Shown one piece after another: positions 15,604-16,708 of a stretch of DNA of 16,708 bases. Location: the NCBI GenBank assembly GCA_014801065.1, contig JAAVEX010000077.1, forward strand, positions 3,515-20,222, written 5' to 3'. Position numbers and translations under genes: made by a program. Each line of letters starts with the position of its first letter. Position 1 is the first letter of the stretch. The notes below the pieces were generated by a model. It did no database searches and was not told the origin of the DNA. It saw only the letters and a list, made by a program, of their open reading frames with translations. Origin of the DNA: Barnesiella sp. (GTDB lineage Bacteria > Bacteroidota > Bacteroidia > Bacteroidales > Muribaculaceae).

Positions 15604-15950
15604 AATAATTGGTTTTTGAATGATAATGAATAATAATTATTGGTTAATAATGATGTTTATTTTCATTTAAGGCGTTATGTGGCGGATCGTTTGTGTGATA
15701 CAAGGTGTCGGTAAACGACAGTAGCTCGCGGTCCAACCGGTTTTTATGGTCCGGTTAGAATCACGGTCAACTAAAAATTGCTACAGAGTCGTGTCGGGGT
15801 ATGATTGGTTTTTTCGGTGGAGAGTGAGCTGTCAATTGCTCAGGGGGTCATACTCCTCTTAAGTCTGTTTGTTTTCATGGCAGGAAGTTTATCATGGTAG
15901 TAAAAAACTTCGCGTCGTGTGGTGCAGTTTCTTGTGATCAATAGCGATTC
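15604..15950 (-). promoter_or_regulatory. Long structured leader of the SusC/D operon
   Basis: Assuming the promoter at 15956-15963, the transcript has about 345 untranslated bases. Visible hairpins on the minus strand: 15884-15890 with 15905-15911 (7 bp), 15848-15856 with 15796-15804 (8 of 9), and 15751-15758 with 15733-15740 (8 bp including one G-U, around AACCGG/CCGGTT). The final 60 bases before the ATG are strongly AT-rich and lack a Shine-Dalgarno sequence, as usual in this phylum. No known riboswitch is recognised. Confidence 0.4.
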
Positions 15951-15955
15951 CGACG

Positions 15956-15963
15956 CAAATTTA
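15956..15963 (-). promoter_or_regulatory. -7 promoter element of the SusC/D operon
   Basis: TAAATTTG on the minus strand matches TAnnTTTG. The expected -33 region, 18 to 21 bases upstream, lies inside the G homopolymer (15982-15992) rather than in a TTTG sequence. Start of transcription would be near 15950. Confidence 0.45.
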
Positions 15964-15981
15964 GGTAAAATCGAATTTTTA

Positions 15982-15992
15982 CCCCCCCCCCC
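15982..15992. repeat. 11-base C homopolymer (G on the operon strand)
   Basis: Eleven consecutive C residues sit 18 bases upstream of the putative -7 element of the SusC/D operon, overlapping the place of the -33 element. Such tracts change length by replication slippage. Confidence 0.9.
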
Positions 15993-16006
15993 ATTTGGTT
16001 AAAATA

Positions 16007-16018
16007 TGTTAATCAACA
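16007..16018. promoter_or_regulatory. Palindrome tgttaatcaaca, putative operator 1
   Basis: An 12-base near-palindrome (one central mismatch) that is identical at 11 of 12 positions to the core of the palindrome at 16061-16072. Its centre lies about 60 bases upstream of the proposed SusC/D transcription start, a common location for activator binding. Confidence 0.45.
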
Positions 16019-16057
16019 GTTTAATGGTCTATAATTTCAGGGAGAAAGGGCGATGGT

Positions 16058-16075
16058 AAATGTTAATTAACATTT
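16058..16075. promoter_or_regulatory. 18-bp perfect palindrome, putative operator 2
   Basis: aaatgttaattaacattt is a perfect 18-base palindrome. Its core tgttaattaaca repeats operator 1 exactly 54 bp away (about five helical turns), so a dimeric regulator could bind both on the same face. Further half-sites (tgttaa) occur near 16080. Confidence 0.5.
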
Positions 16076-16150
16076 GTTTTGTTAAATTTTTCCTGCGAAA
16101 TGAGGTCAAAGGGCTTGTTTGCGGATAATGGTTTGATTGCGGAGGGGTGG

Positions 16151-16182
16151 GAAGGCTATATATAATGAAGGCTATATATAAT
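16151..16182. repeat. Perfect 16-bp tandem duplication
   Basis: gaaggctatatataat occurs twice head to tail (16151-16166 and 16167-16182). It lies between the GH92 terminator and the upstream control region of the SusC/D operon. No gene is seen here. Confidence 0.85.
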
Positions 16183-16244
16183 AAGGTGTGTTTATGAGCT
16201 TGCCGGTGTTAGTTCTTGTTGGGATAAGTTTAGATCAGTTCAAG

Positions 16245-16282
16245 AAAAAAAAGCTGTGCGGAAATGATCAGCACAGCTTTTT
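16245..16282 (-). terminator. Intrinsic terminator of the GH92 gene
   Basis: aaaaagctgtgc (16248-16259) and gcacagcttttt (16271-16282) form a 12-bp perfect stem with an 11-base loop. On the minus strand it ends in eight T residues. It lies about 20 bases after the GH92 stop, separating that gene from the SusC/D operon. Confidence 0.92.
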
Positions 16283-16300
16283 GTCAGTATTGGTGTTCGA

Positions 16301-16708
16301 TTAGTTTTTGGGGCCCATCTCGAAGATGATTTCTCCGCCGCTGATTATATCGTTGTGGTCGATATACATCTTGTCGTAGTTTTTGCCGTTGAGCTTCACG
16401 CTCTTGATGTAGCGGTTGTCCTTGGAGAGGTTGTTGGCCTTGACGGTGAATGTTCCACCGGGCACGCTCACAGTGGCCTCTTCAAACATAGGAGTGCCGA
16501 ACCAGTAGCGTCCGCTGGCCGGTTCAACCTGGTAGAATCCGAGGTTGGTGAGGATGTACCATGCAGACATCTGTCCGGCATCTTCGTTGCCGGCGAGGCC
16601 GTCGGGGTTGGTGGTGTAGAATTCGTCGATCACTTGATAGATGCGGTCGGCGGCTTGCTGGTTCTGGCCGAGAAGAGTGTAGAGGTAGATGGTGTGGTGG
16701 GAGGGTTC
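16301..16708 (-). CDS. Glycoside hydrolase family 92 alpha-mannosidase, C-terminal part (runs off window)
   Basis: The last 135 residues of a GH92 enzyme; its N-terminal part lies beyond the right edge. The frame is open to the window end. It contains two family hallmarks: EPSHHTIYLYTLLGQ at the edge (normally GNEPSHH...), and GNEDAGQMSAWYILTNLGFY, which line the active site and help hold the catalytic calcium. The C-terminal beta-sandwich end (YWFGTPMFEEATVSVPGGTFTV, then NRYIKSVKLNGKNY) is also typical. GH92 enzymes are calcium-dependent exo-alpha-mannosidases, acting mostly on alpha-1,2, 1,3 or 1,4/1,6 linkages in N-glycans and yeast mannan. Its position beside the GH18 operon points to N-glycan mannose removal. 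The linkage choice cannot be read from this fragment. Confidence 0.93.
   Translation of the reverse strand, partial: EPSHHTIYLYTLLGQNQQAADRIYQVIDEFYTTNPDGLAGNEDAGQMSAWYILTNLGFYQVEPASGRYWFGTPMFEEATVSVPGGTFTVKANNLSKDNRYIKSVKLNGKNYDKMYIDHNDIISGGEIIFEMGPKN

Noticed and set aside
15840..15878. 12-codon frame in the SusC leader
   Set aside because: It is too short to separate from chance and has no conserved or repeated codon pattern typical of attenuator peptides.
16151..16182. Possible CRISPR-like repeat
   Set aside because: There are only two abutting 16-bp units with no spacers, so it is a simple tandem duplication.

Overview
The window reads as a chromosomal segment of a gut-type Bacteroidales. 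The evidence is a SusC/SusD pair with surface lipoproteins, many copies of the Bacteroidota -7 promoter element TAnnTTTG, methylmalonyl-CoA epimerase (succinate/propionate pathway), and little use of Shine-Dalgarno sequences. A Muribaculaceae-like genome is a plausible guess from the moderate G+C and the gene style, but this is inference only. Nearly all genes lie on the minus strand; the only clear plus-strand gene is an AraC-type regulator.

Layout, left to right. Positions 12-431 (-) encode methylmalonyl-CoA epimerase. Positions 432-877 are an intergenic region with two outward-facing promoters. Positions 878-1786 (+) encode an AraC/GyrI-like regulator. Positions 1801-3339 (-) hold an AT-rich pair: an agmatine-deiminase-family enzyme followed by an unknown secreted protein. 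Positions 3340-3671 contain no protein gene but hold a strongly structured stretch behind its own promoter, a candidate small RNA. Positions 3672-7350 (-) hold DUF1573 protein, GH3 glycosidase and GNAT acetyltransferase in transcription order. Positions 7351-7719 are intergenic, with a 119-bp inverted-repeat element and an intrinsic terminator. Positions 7720-15603 (-) are a five-gene polysaccharide utilisation operon transcribed as SusC, SusD, GH18 endoglycosidase, DUF1735/LamG lipoprotein, DUF1735/F5-8C lipoprotein. Positions 15604-16300 are its long leader, promoter and upstream control region. Positions 16301-16708 (-) are the C-terminal end of a GH92 alpha-mannosidase that runs off the window.

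How the genes work together: the GH18 enzyme has an intact DxxDxDxE motif, as in endo-beta-N-acetylglucosaminidases, and GH92 enzymes remove alpha-mannose. Together with SusC/D and two glycan-binding-type lipoproteins, this looks like a locus for capturing and trimming host or dietary N-glycans, probably of high-mannose type. The lipoproteins would bind and cut the glycan at the cell surface, SusC/D would import it, and GH92 (and possibly GH3) would finish it. No hybrid two-component, ECF or other dedicated PUL regulator is in the window.

The most interesting signals lie outside the genes. An 11-base C/G homopolymer sits where the -33 element of the putative susC promoter should be, which could allow phase variation. 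Two TGTTAAT(T/C)AACA palindromes lie 54 bp apart just upstream of it. The candidate structured RNA at about 3453-3632 has a near-ideal sigma-ABfr promoter. A duplicated 31-bp promoter segment precedes both the DUF1573 and GH3 genes.
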